From: Suilimivivens sp009774465
Lineage (GTDB): Bacteria > Bacillota > Clostridia > Lachnospirales > Lachnospiraceae
DNA: 64,000 nt
Assembly: GCA_947382645.1 (NCBI GenBank)
Contig: CANDAE010000001.1
Span: 62,001-126,000 of the forward strand
Direction: 5' to 3'
A program made the translations under genes and the position numbers. The notes beneath the pieces were generated by a model. The model was not told the DNA's origin. It ran no database searches and was given only the letters and a program-made list of their open reading frames with translations. Shown piece after piece: positions 51,125 to 60,176 of the stretch (positions are counted from its first letter, which is position 1; the number at the start of each line of letters is the position of its first letter).

Positions 51125-51150
51125 CCTCCAAATCTTTGATGACTTGGAGG
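51125..51150 (-). terminator. Terminator after the Rpn gene
   Basis: CCTCCAAATC and GACTTGGAGG form a 10-bp stem with one mismatch and a 6-base loop, 17 bases past the Rpn stop, with TTCTTTTA on the minus strand. The same arms occur at 48261-48286. Confidence 0.6.
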
Positions 51151-51166
51151 CATCTCATTCCCTGTC

Positions 51167-52123
51167 TTACACAAATTCCAATTCTTTGCCTTCAATAACA
51201 GCTTCTACCTCTTCTTTATCCTTATTGATAGCAGACGCTATCTGTTCTGCTGTAAAGCCATTATTATACATCGTTAAAATTATCTCTGCTTCAGCCGCAG
51301 CCTTTCCAATTGCAATCCCCTTATCCTCAATGCCCTGACTCAGATTACACATAACGCTCACATCCTTTCTAAAACTCTCCTCAATAGGAATATCGTATTC
51401 TTCTCCGATTATGTTTAGTTTCTCATCTATAGTAAGTTCTTTCGACAACAATGCTCCAAGCAGACGGTGCAGTTCATATCTTTCATCATGCCCCGGAAGT
51501 TCCTCCGCTAACCCGATCATTACAATGTTCAGCAGATCCAGTTTTCCCTTCCACTCATAGGCTCCAAGCACATTGTCATTCGTAAGATGAATATGGCTCA
51601 TAGTATTTTCTTCCATATTCATACATACCCATATCGAATAAACACGCTTTATGTCATCATAGTTGGAATTCTCAAAATCCCTTTCTTTCTGCGAGGAAAT
51701 TAATCGGCTCACATAAAAGATTGCCCGGTTCAATATCTGATAGCCCTTTGGATCATCTTTCTGTGCCTCCACATTGACAATGATCTGCGACAATCCGTCT
51801 TTCATCCGAACATAAAAAACAATGTCAAATCTTACCAGCCCTTCATTCAGTTCCTCATTTTCAGAATTGAAACCAACAATCCTCTGACCGTCTTTCTCAC
51901 TGTTAGTATTGGTAAGTCCCGGCTCTATCGGTACTGTACTGATATAAGGCTGTCCCTCAATATAAGAAACCACTTCTTTGGGATTCATTCCCCTAAATTC
52001 ATCTACCGTCTTTACCAGTATATGTGCCAGAATGCTCTTCTGTCCTAACAGGCGTTTTGCACTGGCATCATATTGTGCTTTCGTATCTGTCGCTTTTACC
52101 GCATTTTTCAATTCTGTATCCAC
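51167..52123 (-). CDS. Rpn-family PD-(D/E)xK nuclease (putative transposase)
   Basis: A 318-residue Rpn-type recombination-promoting nuclease (PF12784/PF04754). The N-terminal part includes FRGMNPKEVVSYIEGQPYIST. The nuclease core is RFDIVFYVRMKDGLSQIIVNVEAQKDD (D...E-x-Q). The C-terminal small helical domain (EIILTMYNNGFTAEQIASAINKDKEEVEAVIEG) resembles the Rpn tail. The GTG start is supported by AAGGAGG 6 bases upstream. It appears intact; a related broken tail lies at 48928-49179. Rpn proteins are now considered defence or selfish nucleases. Confidence 0.85.
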   Translation of the reverse strand: MDTELKNAVKATDTKAQYDASAKRLLGQKSILAHILVKTVDEFRGMNPKEVVSYIEGQPYISTVPIEPGLTNTNSEKDGQRIVGFNSENEELNEGLVRFDIVFYVRMKDGLSQIIVNVEAQKDDPKGYQILNRAIFYVSRLISSQKERDFENSNYDDIKRVYSIWVCMNMEENTMSHIHLTNDNVLGAYEWKGKLDLLNIVMIGLAEELPGHDERYELHRLLGALLSKELTIDEKLNIIGEEYDIPIEESFRKDVSVMCNLSQGIEDKGIAIGKAAAEAEIILTMYNNGFTAEQIASAINKDKEEVEAVIEGKELEFV

Positions 52124-52156
52124 GGTCTTCCTCCTTTTTGCATAGAATATAGTCAT

Positions 52157-52643
52157 CTACAAAAAGGTATCTGACCACATTTATATTATATCTTAGTTTT
52201 ATGCTTAAAACAACCGAATCTTGCTTTTAGCTGTTTCCATGTTAGCAAATAAAAAAATTCCAAAATCTACATCTGCTCTGCACATACTTCTATGTCTCAT
52301 CTTTCGTAGATATTGGAATGTATTCTCACTGGTACTTTTTCTAAATCTTAACCTGCCGTGCAAAACTTGTCAATCACTTTTTTGTAGTTAGATGCTATTT
52401 CCTGTCTGCAACCCGCTTTTTATGAGATATTCTGGTTTCCACCTCCTTCCCATTCTGAAAATATCTCCAAATCATCCCCAAAACCGATTTTGACTCCTAT
52501 GCATCTATAAAAACGGGCAAAAAAAATAGGGCAAAAACTGGCCGATTTTCGCTCCAATTTTTGCCCAAGGCAAACTTGCTTGCCTTTAACCACCAACATC
52601 TTGTGGTTTAGCCCCCCTAATTCTTCTCTTTTCCCGCCCCAAC
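52157..52643. other. Intergenic stretch with several hairpins
   Basis: No gene is evident. Inverted repeats: ATTCCAAAATCTAC (52257-52270) with GTAGATATTGGAAT (52306-52319), one mismatch, with a T7 run on the minus strand; GGGCAAAAA (52529-52537) with TTTTTGCCC (52558-52566); and an AACCAC/GTGGTT stem near 52588-52608. They may include terminators for rlmD and remnants of mobile DNA. Confidence 0.5.
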
Positions 52644-54116
52644 TTATTGGCGTTTATACTGCAACTTTATTATTACCTCTATATTCGCAGTCCAGGGGAA
52701 CTGGTCCACAGCCACTGCTCTCTCCACCACATACCCATTTTCCAGAAACACTTCCAAATCTCTTGCAAGGCTTGTTGGCTTACAGGAAATATACAAAAGC
52801 TTTTCAATTCCATAACCAATAATCTTTTTAAGAGCCTTAGGATGAATTCCATCCCTTGGCGGATCTAAAATGATCATGTCGGGATGTTCTTCAATCTCAT
52901 CTAAAACCTTTAAAACGTCACCTGCAATAAACTCACAGTTATGTAAACCATTTAGCTCTGCGTTCCTTTTTGCCGCCTCCACTGCTTCTTCCACAATTTC
53001 CACTCCTATTACCTTTTTGGCGGCAGGTGCCATAAGCTGCGAGATTGTGCCTGTACCACTGTACAAATCAAATACAATTTTATCAGGGCTTCCTCCCTTG
53101 CTGTTTTTTCCAAGATCGCCAATATATTCTCTGGCTGTTTCATATAATATCTCTGCTCCCAGTGAATTTGTCTGAAAAAAGGAAAAAGTAGAGATTTTAA
53201 ATTTAAGTCCAAGCAGCTCTTCATAAAAGAAATCCTGTCCATACAAAATTTCTGTGCAGTCGCTTTGAACCACATCTGCCACCGAATCATTCACGATATG
53301 GAGAATTCCTGTTATTTTTCCATCCAGTTTCAGTTCCAGCAGTGCGTTTTTAAATCCTGTAAGCTTTTCATTTTTAGCCTGTCTGTTCTTTTCTTTTAAA
53401 TCACTTTCATCCTGCACTGCACTTATATCTTCACTTGACAGCTTACCATAAAATTCCGGCTGAGAAGTCGTCACCAGTGCAATCAATATTTCTCCTGTTT
53501 TTGACGCTTTCCGCACCAAAAGATGACGCAAATATCCGGTGTGACGAAGCCTGTGATAAAAGCTGCTGCCTTCAAAGTAGTTTCTGGTAAGTACAAGAAT
53601 CTTTCGATAATCCTCATCTACAATCTGACAATCACTTACAGTGACAATGTCATAAAAACTCCCTCTTTTGTGCATACCAAGGGCAAGCGGACCATCCTTA
53701 TATTCATCTCCAAAAGAAAATTCCATCTTATTTCTGTATCCGCTTTGGATGGGGCTTCCCTTTATTCCCTCAAACTTCCAGTGACTGCTTTGCCCTGCAA
53801 GCGCATTTTTGAGAAGTTTATACACCTGTTCTTCTTTTATTTTAAGCTGTTCTTCATAGGGAAGGGAAAGATAAGTGCAGCCGCCGCATTCTCCAAAATG
53901 AGGGCAGGGACTTGTTTGTTCAAGAGGTGATTTTTCTTCTATATGCAGCAGACGCCCTTCTGCTTTTCCGTTACGCTTTTTTTGCACTGCCAAAGTTATT
54001 TTCTGCCCCGGCAACACGTTTTTAACGATACAGTTGCCCTCTGGTGTGACCACAATTCCCTTATTAGGAAAATCTACCCGCTCTACAACTCCTGTCAATA
54101 CCTGTCCTTTTTTCAT
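52644..54116 (-). CDS. rlmD: 23S rRNA (uracil-5-)-methyltransferase RlmD/RumA type
   Basis: A 490-residue SAM-dependent enzyme that forms m5U in 23S rRNA. N-terminal TRAM domain (VLTGVVERVDFPNKGIVVTPEG), an iron-sulfur-like Cys cluster (Cys71, Cys77, Cys80 in CPHFGECGGC), the SAM-binding core FDLYSGTGTISQLMA and ILDPPRDGIHPKAL, and the catalytic Cys in YISCKPTSLARDL. MKKGQVL is taken as the start, as the GGGAG site lies just before it; the longer frame extends into a repeat. Confidence 0.9.
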   Translation of the reverse strand: MKKGQVLTGVVERVDFPNKGIVVTPEGNCIVKNVLPGQKITLAVQKKRNGKAEGRLLHIEEKSPLEQTSPCPHFGECGGCTYLSLPYEEQLKIKEEQVYKLLKNALAGQSSHWKFEGIKGSPIQSGYRNKMEFSFGDEYKDGPLALGMHKRGSFYDIVTVSDCQIVDEDYRKILVLTRNYFEGSSFYHRLRHTGYLRHLLVRKASKTGEILIALVTTSQPEFYGKLSSEDISAVQDESDLKEKNRQAKNEKLTGFKNALLELKLDGKITGILHIVNDSVADVVQSDCTEILYGQDFFYEELLGLKFKISTFSFFQTNSLGAEILYETAREYIGDLGKNSKGGSPDKIVFDLYSGTGTISQLMAPAAKKVIGVEIVEEAVEAAKRNAELNGLHNCEFIAGDVLKVLDEIEEHPDMIILDPPRDGIHPKALKKIIGYGIEKLLYISCKPTSLARDLEVFLENGYVVERAVAVDQFPWTANIEVIIKLQYKRQ

Positions 54117-54123
54117 CATCTTC

Positions 54124-54199
54124 TCCCTGCTCATTCCGCCTTGTCCGTCCAATGTGCAAGCTCTGGAACAAGTTTACTTGTTCCGACGTTTGCACGCGG
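54124..54199. repeat. Hairpin repeat, copy 1
   Basis: A ~76-bp unit shared with 54288-54364 at about 90% identity. It contains GGAACAAG (54165-54172) and CTTGTTCC (54177-54184) around loop TTTA, nested inside GTGCAA (54154-54159) with TTGCAC (54190-54195). Confidence 0.75.
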
Positions 54200-54287
54200 C
54201 TTCCCTCTACATTCGTGTAAGTCAATTGCTGCGCTGTTTCGCCGCTTTCGCAATTGCCGGCGCAATTCGCACTCCGGGCTGCCGCCC

Positions 54288-54369
54288 TCCCTGCTCATTC
54301 CGTCTTGCCCGTCCAATGGCCAAGCTCCGGAACAAGTTTACTTGTTCCGGCGTTTGGCCGCTGGACGGG
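54288..54369. repeat. Hairpin repeat, copy 2
   Basis: The same ~76-bp unit, here extended to a longer nested hairpin: CCCGTCCA (54308-54315) with TGGACGGG (54362-54369), GGCCAA with TTGGCC, and CCGGAACAAG-TTTA-CTTGTTCCGG (54327-54350) at the tip. The outer and middle arms differ between copies while remaining self-complementary, which suggests that folding, not sequence, is maintained. Confidence 0.8.
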
Positions 54370-54443
54370 ACTTTCACGTGAAAATGGGATGCACATTGCT
54401 GTACATCCCTGTTTTTACTTGCCTGTTCTTTGAAAGTTTTCCG

Positions 54444-54758
54444 TTACTCTGCCGACTCTTCTTTTGCTTCTTCCTTGGGTGCCTCAGCTTTTTCTTCCTC
54501 TTCTTCAAAGAAATCATCTTCAAAGTCGTCATCAAAGTCATCTTCAAAGTCTTCCAAGTAGTCTGGTGTCATGTAGCGGTATACTGCATATGCAATCGCT
54601 GCTACTGCTGCAACTGCACCGATAATTGCCAGTACCCATAAGATGGTATTGTTTTTCCGATCTTCCGCTTCCTTGTGACTCCAGTAATCTTTCAGCTCCT
54701 TAATGTCGTGAGTTCTTACGAAATCCACCAATTCTTCAACCTTGCTCCATGTATTCAT
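54444..54758 (-). CDS. Single-pass membrane protein with acidic tail
   Basis: About 104 residues from MNTWSKVEEL (GGGAGG upstream). One membrane helix (NTILWVLAIIGAVAAVAAIAYAVYRYM) follows a charged N-terminal helix. The tail is strongly acidic (repeats of DDDFEDDF, EEEEEKAEAPKEE). Resembles small Lachnospiraceae membrane proteins of unknown role. It sits between the repeats and pcrA. Confidence 0.65.
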   Translation of the reverse strand: MNTWSKVEELVDFVRTHDIKELKDYWSHKEAEDRKNNTILWVLAIIGAVAAVAAIAYAVYRYMTPDYLEDFEDDFDDDFEDDFFEEEEEKAEAPKEEAKEESAE

Positions 54759-54916
54759 GTTGCATACCTCCCTTTTCCTATCATTAAATAATTTTGCTCT
54801 GAATATTTTTTGTTTTATTATTTCCTTCTTGAATAATAATATAACATTTACCACCAAAATTTACTACTAAAAATTAGAAAGTTTACAAAATTTTCAAATT
54901 TTTGATAAAATTAGCT

Positions 54917-57214
54917 TTATATTTTAATCAGCTTTGCAAAAGCGGCATACATGATTTTTTGACCGGCATCATCAAAATCCACTGTAACTTTGTAGTCTCT
55001 TGCCCCCGGCTCCAAATCTAAAACGGTTCCTTCTCCATATTTTATATGCTTAACCCGGTCTCCTGCATCATAATCCGGCTTTCCGCCAACCACTGCTGCC
55101 GCTCCTTTGCTGATTCCTGCCGCACTTAAAGCGCCAAGTCCGCCGCCTGCAATAAAGGGCTTGTTCTCTGCCGCTGTCTGTTTAGGCTTTAGGGTGGCAA
55201 CCGGTTTATACCTGTACACCTGACTATCCACAGGGTTAAATTTAGAAGATGGAATGTCCATTGGATTAATTTTAGGTGCCGGCAGATGATTATCCATAAG
55301 CTCATCCGGAATTTCCTTTACAAAGCGGCTGACCGCATTATACTGGGTTTCTCCCCGTACCATCCGCATCTTTGCATAACAAAGTGTAAGATCTTCTTTT
55401 GCTCTGGTAATGCCTACATAGGCAAGCCGTCTTTCTTCCTCAATCTCGTCCGGATCGTCTGATACAATGGTCATGTAGCTGGGGAAAATTCCGTCCTCCA
55501 TGCCGGCTAAATACACATGAGGAAATTCCAGTCCCTTTGCACTGTGAAGCGTCATAAGCAAAACTCTGTTTCCATCATTTTCCACTCTATCTATATCTGC
55601 CACCAGCGCAACCTCCTCTAAGAATTCTCCTAAAGTGGGCTGATCGTGGATTTCCTCAAAGGCTACAATTTTGCTGATCAGTTCATCGATATTTTCAATT
55701 CTGTTTTCAGCATCTTCTTCATTGGACGCTTCTAAGTCTGCCACATAACCTGTAGTCTCAATAATATCTTTTATCAAATCTTCCAACCCGTAGAATTCCA
55801 GTTTGCTTCGAAAAGACTGTATTAAGGTGACAAAAGGGTTCAGCTTGGCCGCTGCGTTTTTTCCAAGCCCGGTAATCTCATCCGACTGGCGTAAGGCGTC
55901 ATAAAAGCTGATTTCCCTCATATCGGCATAATCCTGCACTTTGGCAATTGTGGCGGCACCGATTCCCCGTTTGGGAATATTAATGATACGCTTAACCGCC
56001 AGATCATCCCTTCCATTATCAATGGTTTTTAAATAGGCAAGCAGATCCTTGATTTCCCGTCTGGCATAAAAGTTAATTCCTCCAACCACATCATAGGGAA
56101 TTCCCCCCACCACAAACCGCTCCTCCAAAAGCCGGGCCTGAGCATTGGTACGGTAAAGAACTGCACATCCGCCATAGTCTGCAATCCCTTCCCGCTTTTT
56201 ACGTTTTACATCATCTGCTATGAATTCTGCTTCCTCATAAGCATTATCAAACTGCCTGAAATGAATCCGGTTCCCTTCTCCCTGATCTGTCCACAGTGTC
56301 TTATTCTTCCGCCCTTTATTATTGCGTATCACTGCATTTGCTGCATTCAGTACATTCTGCGTAGAGCGATAATTTTGCTCTAAGCGGATTACTTCCGCCT
56401 CTGGGTACACCTTTTCAAAATCAAGAATATTTCTGATATTTGCGCCTCTGAATTTGTAGATGGACTGATCGTCATCTCCCACCACACAGAGATTGCGGCT
56501 GCCATCTGCAAGGAGCCTGATCAGTTCAAACTGGGCAGTATTGGTATCCTGATACTCATCAACCATAATATATTTAAAACGCCTTTGATAGCCTCCAAGC
56601 ACTTCTGCATCTGTCTTAAAAAGTTCTACCGTGTTCATAATCAAATCGTCAAAGTCCATAGCATTGTTCTTTTTAAGAGCCGCCTGATATTCCTGATATG
56701 CCTGTGCAATCTTCTGCTTTCTAAAGTCTCCCACCGCATTTAAAGCGTATTCTGCCGGCGAAATCAGTTCATCCTTCGCAGAAGAAATTGCAGCAAGGAT
56801 ACTTCTCTCTTTCAGCATCTTGGTGTCAATCAAAAGCTTTTTGCAGACATCCTTCATTACTGACTTCTGATCATCCGTATCATAAATGGTGAAATTATTG
56901 TCATACCCCAAACGATCTGCATAGCGGCGCAGTATTCTCACACAACTGGAATGAAACGTGGTAACCCATATGCTTTCCGAGCCCATGCCCACAAGCTGTT
57001 CTACACGCTCCTTCATTTCTCCTGCCGCCTTGTTTGTAAAGGTAATCGCCATAATGTTCCATCCGTTTACCCCCAGCTCATCAATCAGATATGCAATTCT
57101 GTGGGTAAGTACCCTGGTTTTTCCTGAACCGGCACCTGCAAGAATAAGAACCGGGCCTTCTGTTGTAAATACACCCTTTTTCTGTTGTCCATTTAAGGTA
57201 TCATATATACTCAT
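54917..57214 (-). CDS. pcrA: ATP-dependent DNA helicase PcrA/UvrD
   Basis: A 765-residue SF1A helicase. Walker A LAGAGSGKTRVLTHR (27-33), VDEYQDTN (motif II), GDDDQSIYKFRGA (motif III), LEQNYRSTQNVLNAAN (motif IV), LMTLHSAKGLEFPHVYLAGMEDGIFPS (motif V) and ERRLAYVGITRAKEDLTL (motif VI) are intact. A Tudor-like C-terminus (VKHIKYGEGTVLDLEPG...) binds RNA polymerase in relatives. It acts in repair and replication restart. It lies alone on the minus strand before the yerB-type gene. Confidence 0.95.
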   Translation of the reverse strand: MSIYDTLNGQQKKGVFTTEGPVLILAGAGSGKTRVLTHRIAYLIDELGVNGWNIMAITFTNKAAGEMKERVEQLVGMGSESIWVTTFHSSCVRILRRYADRLGYDNNFTIYDTDDQKSVMKDVCKKLLIDTKMLKERSILAAISSAKDELISPAEYALNAVGDFRKQKIAQAYQEYQAALKKNNAMDFDDLIMNTVELFKTDAEVLGGYQRRFKYIMVDEYQDTNTAQFELIRLLADGSRNLCVVGDDDQSIYKFRGANIRNILDFEKVYPEAEVIRLEQNYRSTQNVLNAANAVIRNNKGRKNKTLWTDQGEGNRIHFRQFDNAYEEAEFIADDVKRKKREGIADYGGCAVLYRTNAQARLLEERFVVGGIPYDVVGGINFYARREIKDLLAYLKTIDNGRDDLAVKRIINIPKRGIGAATIAKVQDYADMREISFYDALRQSDEITGLGKNAAAKLNPFVTLIQSFRSKLEFYGLEDLIKDIIETTGYVADLEASNEEDAENRIENIDELISKIVAFEEIHDQPTLGEFLEEVALVADIDRVENDGNRVLLMTLHSAKGLEFPHVYLAGMEDGIFPSYMTIVSDDPDEIEEERRLAYVGITRAKEDLTLCYAKMRMVRGETQYNAVSRFVKEIPDELMDNHLPAPKINPMDIPSSKFNPVDSQVYRYKPVATLKPKQTAAENKPFIAGGGLGALSAAGISKGAAAVVGGKPDYDAGDRVKHIKYGEGTVLDLEPGARDYKVTVDFDDAGQKIMYAAFAKLIKI

Positions 57215-57301
57215 CTGTAGCTAACTCCTCCTATGTCCACCATTATATATTTTTTACCATTTATTGTCCATGAAAAAAGCAGCCGGATTGTGCTTACATC
57301 A

Positions 57302-57331
57302 TTGACGCTGCCCCTGCGGATAGAGTATGAT
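57302..57331 (+). promoter_or_regulatory. Promoter of the YerB-like gene
   Basis: TTGACG (57302-57307) and TATGAT (57326-57331) with an 18-base spacer, about 42 bases before the ATG. Confidence 0.65.
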
Positions 57332-57372
57332 ATCTATAAGTAAAAAGGATTTTTTGAGAAAGGGGTTACATT

Positions 57373-58443
57373 ATGAAGCAGAAAACTATCATAAAGAAAT
57401 TATCTGCCATAGCATTAGCATTGGGACTATGTGCTGCCTCCATACTCTTTATCCCCTCTGTCACCGGAAATGATCAGGTACAGGCGGACGAGCAGGTACG
57501 CAGCGTATATACCAATGAACCGATTCCCGCTGCCCAGGCTTCCCTGCGTCCCATTGCAGTTATGATGCCTACCGATAAAAAGGCGCAGCCATCTTATGGA
57601 ATCGGCAACGCCAAGGTTTTATACGAAGTAATGGAGGAAGGCGAAATTTCCCGTCAAATGGCAATTATTGATGACTGGCAGGGACTTACCCGCATTGGGA
57701 ATATCAGAAGCTGCCGTGATTATTATATTTCCCTTGCAACTGAATGGGATCCTATTCTGGTTCACTTCGGCGGCGTTTACTATATGGCAGACAGGATCAG
57801 TGCACCGGATATCAACAACTTATCAGGAACCAGCGAATATGGCACCGGCGGGGACAGGCCCGGATCTGCATACTTTTTCCGCACTGCTGACAGAAAAGCG
57901 CCTCACAATGCATATATCAATGGAGAAGGCATTACAAATGCATGTAATTCTTTAGGTTATTCCCTTACCACAAGGCCGGAATACTATAATGCCTCTCATT
58001 TCAGATTTGCAGAAGGAGCAAATACCTTAGAGCAGTATGCTGCTGCCATTCCCGGTAATGTAATTGACCTGTCCAACATCTTTACCTATACCAGAAGCTA
58101 TTTTACATATAATCCGGAAACCGGCCTTTATGCAAAGAGCATTCATGGCGCTCCTCAGACAGATGGTCTTACCGGCGTGCAGCTTACTTTTTCAAATGTA
58201 ATCATTCAAAATACCAAGTGGTCCCAGCGTGACGCCAAAGGGTATCTTGCTTTCCAGACCATTGATTCTACCGGTGACGGATATTATTTTACCAGAGGAA
58301 GAGGAATTCATATTACCTGGAAAAAGACCTCTGACTATGCGCCCACCAGATACTATGATGACAATGGCAACGAAATTCAGCTAAACACCGGTAAAACCTA
58401 TATCGGTGTTGCCCAGCAGGGACGAGCAGTTCTTTATTCGTAG
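57373..58443 (+). CDS. DUF3048/YerB-like exported protein
   Basis: A 356-residue exported protein of DUF3048 (PF11258). A signal peptide (residues 1-34, IALALGLCAASILFIPS) is followed by RPIAVMMPTDKKAQPSYGIGNAKVLYEVMEEGEISRQMAI, IRSCRDYYISLATEWDPILVHFGG and HFRFAEGANT. In Bacilli and Clostridia yerB is often near pcrA, as here, though its role is unknown. Promoter and a strong terminator surround it. Confidence 0.85.
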   Translation: MKQKTIIKKLSAIALALGLCAASILFIPSVTGNDQVQADEQVRSVYTNEPIPAAQASLRPIAVMMPTDKKAQPSYGIGNAKVLYEVMEEGEISRQMAIIDDWQGLTRIGNIRSCRDYYISLATEWDPILVHFGGVYYMADRISAPDINNLSGTSEYGTGGDRPGSAYFFRTADRKAPHNAYINGEGITNACNSLGYSLTTRPEYYNASHFRFAEGANTLEQYAAAIPGNVIDLSNIFTYTRSYFTYNPETGLYAKSIHGAPQTDGLTGVQLTFSNVIIQNTKWSQRDAKGYLAFQTIDSTGDGYYFTRGRGIHITWKKTSDYAPTRYYDDNGNEIQLNTGKTYIGVAQQGRAVLYS

Positions 58444-58497
58444 TCCCGTAAGAAATTGGTAAAAAACTGCCTGGCAATTTAGGCCTTATCGCATGTA

Positions 58498-58536
58498 TAA
58501 CAACGGATGCCACGCTTTGCGCGGCATCCGTTGTTA
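58498..58536 (+). terminator. Terminator after the YerB-like gene (GATGCCACGC hairpin)
   Basis: TAACAACGGATGCC (58498-58511) pairs with GGCATCCGTTGTTA (58523-58536), with an inner CGC/GCG, a TTT loop and TATCTTTTTATC after it. The core ACAACGGATGCCACGC also occurs at 16284-16298. Confidence 0.8.
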
Positions 58537-58665
58537 TATCTTTTTATCAAATATCCTCCCATCGGACATGCGCTTTTTCTTCATTCCGGCATATGATAAA
58601 GCATCAACTGCCGGCCTTAAATTTCTAAAACGAAGCCGGCCTCAATCATGAAAATGGAGGTCATT

Positions 58666-59733
58666 ATGAAGAAAATACCAACATCCGGCGCGCCAGGCGT
58701 GCCTTCTTTACGAAGGAAAAAAGCTGTAGCTCTTTTGCTGACTGCACTGCTTCTTATCGGTTCACTTGCAGGCTGTGGGAAACAAAATGCACAGGGAAAT
58801 GATGCATCATCAGACGCTTCCCTGAAAAAGGTTACTTTAAATGAAGTCGCCCATTCCATTTTTTATGCTCCCATGTATGTGGCCATTGAAGAAGGATACT
58901 TTAAGGAAGAAGGAATTGAACTAACGCTCATAACTGGCTTTGGAGCAGACAAAACGATGACCGCTGTCCTTACGGACGAAGCAGATATCGGCTTTATGGG
59001 AAGTGAGTCCACCATTTATACCTATGCAGGCGGCACCCAGGATTATGTGGTGAATTTTGCGCAGTTAACACAGCGTGCCGGCAATTTTCTTGTTTCAAGG
59101 CAGCCCATTGACAATTTCAGTTGGGATATGATAAAGGGAAGCAATGTGCTTGGCGGCCGGGCAGGTGGTATGCCGGAGATGGTATTTGAATTTATTTTAA
59201 AGAAAAATGGCATTGATCCCAAAACAGATCTTACCATTGACCAGAGCATTGATTTTGGTTCCACTGCCGCTGCCTTTTCAGGCGGACAGGGAGATTTTTC
59301 GGTTGAGTTTGAACCTCATGCAACCTCTTTGGAATTAAAAGGCGACGGTTATGTTGTAGCTTCCTTAGGAGAAGACTCCGGCTATGTTCCCTACACTGCT
59401 TTCTCTGCAAAAAAGAGCTACATTGAAGCAAATCCCGATACCATTCAGGCATTTACAAATGCGCTGCAGAAAGGAATGGAATATGTAGCTTCCCACACTC
59501 CGGAAGAGATTGCAAAAGTTATCCAGCCTCAATTTGAAGAAACTGACCTGGAAACGCTCACTACCATTGTTACAAGATATTATGAACAGGACACCTGGAA
59601 ATCCGATTTGATTTTTGAAGAAGATGCTTTCACTCTCCTTCAAAATATCTTAGAGGAATCAGGGGAGCTTCCAAAACGTGTTCCCTATGAAGATCTTGTC
59701 ACTACTACCTTTGCAGAAGAAGCGGCAAAGTAA
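58666..59733 (+). CDS. ABC transporter substrate-binding lipoprotein (NMT1/THI5-like)
   Basis: A 355-residue lipoprotein. The signal ends in lipobox LAGC (lipidated Cys after LLLIGSLAG). The mature part is an NMT1/SsuA-type binding fold (NEVAHSIFYAPMYVAIEEGYFKEEGIELTL, GFMGSESTIYTYAGG, KGSNVLGGRAGGMPEMVFEFILKKNGIDP). Related proteins bind thiamine pyrimidine, sulfonates or nitrate. The permease and ATPase partners are not adjacent, so substrate is unknown. Start MKKIPTSG follows GGAGG. Confidence 0.85.
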   Translation: MKKIPTSGAPGVPSLRRKKAVALLLTALLLIGSLAGCGKQNAQGNDASSDASLKKVTLNEVAHSIFYAPMYVAIEEGYFKEEGIELTLITGFGADKTMTAVLTDEADIGFMGSESTIYTYAGGTQDYVVNFAQLTQRAGNFLVSRQPIDNFSWDMIKGSNVLGGRAGGMPEMVFEFILKKNGIDPKTDLTIDQSIDFGSTAAAFSGGQGDFSVEFEPHATSLELKGDGYVVASLGEDSGYVPYTAFSAKKSYIEANPDTIQAFTNALQKGMEYVASHTPEEIAKVIQPQFEETDLETLTTIVTRYYEQDTWKSDLIFEEDAFTLLQNILEESGELPKRVPYEDLVTTTFAEEAAK

Positions 59734-59781
59734 AACATGAGGCTCCTGCGATTCGCGAGCTATCTCCTTGTTAATCATTCA

Positions 59782-59810
59782 GGAGGCAGGTAATTAACTT
59801 ACCGGCCTCC
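59782..59810 (+). terminator. Terminator after the binding-protein gene
   Basis: GGAGGC-a-GGTAA (59782-59793) pairs with TTACC-g-GCCTCC (59799-59810), followed by TTTATATCTAT. Confidence 0.75.
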
Positions 59811-59828
59811 TTTATATCTATCTGCCTG

Positions 59829-60176
59829 TTAAAGATGCACCCTTAAAGAATTCATAAATACAAAGTCAAGTAATGCCATAAACATGGAAAATCCGGTAAG
59901 TACAAAGGTGAGTACGATTGCCGAAACATCATAAATCACTTTGCTCTGCTCTATAATCTGCCCTTTTTCATTCCTTACCTCATAGGTTTTCTGCCTGCTT
60001 CCCAAAAGAACTTCTATTCCTAATGTAATCAGCATCAGCGGCCAGAATTGAAAGAACACTCTGAAATCCAGCCCTGGCAGAAATAAATGTATCAGGAACA
60101 AAACGCCTGTGACAACCAGCACCATGCCAAAGGTAACAGAACCTACCCGTCGTATTCTAATCGTCTGTCTCTCCAT
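59829..60176 (-). CDS. LiaI/LiaF-type small membrane protein
   Basis: 115 residues with three hydrophobic helices (FGMVLVVTGVLFLIHLFLPG, FWPLMLITLGIEVLLG, AIVLTFVLTGFSMFMALLDFV). RVFFQFWPLMLITLGIEVLLGS is a signature of the LiaI-LiaF-like TM region. It is the last gene of the sigma operon and overlaps the previous one by 1 base (TAATG). Probably part of a membrane-stress sensing unit. Confidence 0.7.
   Translation of the reverse strand: MERQTIRIRRVGSVTFGMVLVVTGVLFLIHLFLPGLDFRVFFQFWPLMLITLGIEVLLGSRQKTYEVRNEKGQIIEQSKVIYDVSAIVLTFVLTGFSMFMALLDFVFMNSLRVHL

Noticed and set aside
54131..54316. 61-codon minus-strand frame inside the hairpin repeats
   Set aside because: It is made of the repeat units and has no ribosome site; the DNA is better explained as a repeat.
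58537..58665. Riboswitch before the substrate-binding lipoprotein
   Set aside because: A GCCGGC/GCCGGC stem is present, but the leader lacks the conserved TPP or other riboswitch motifs.
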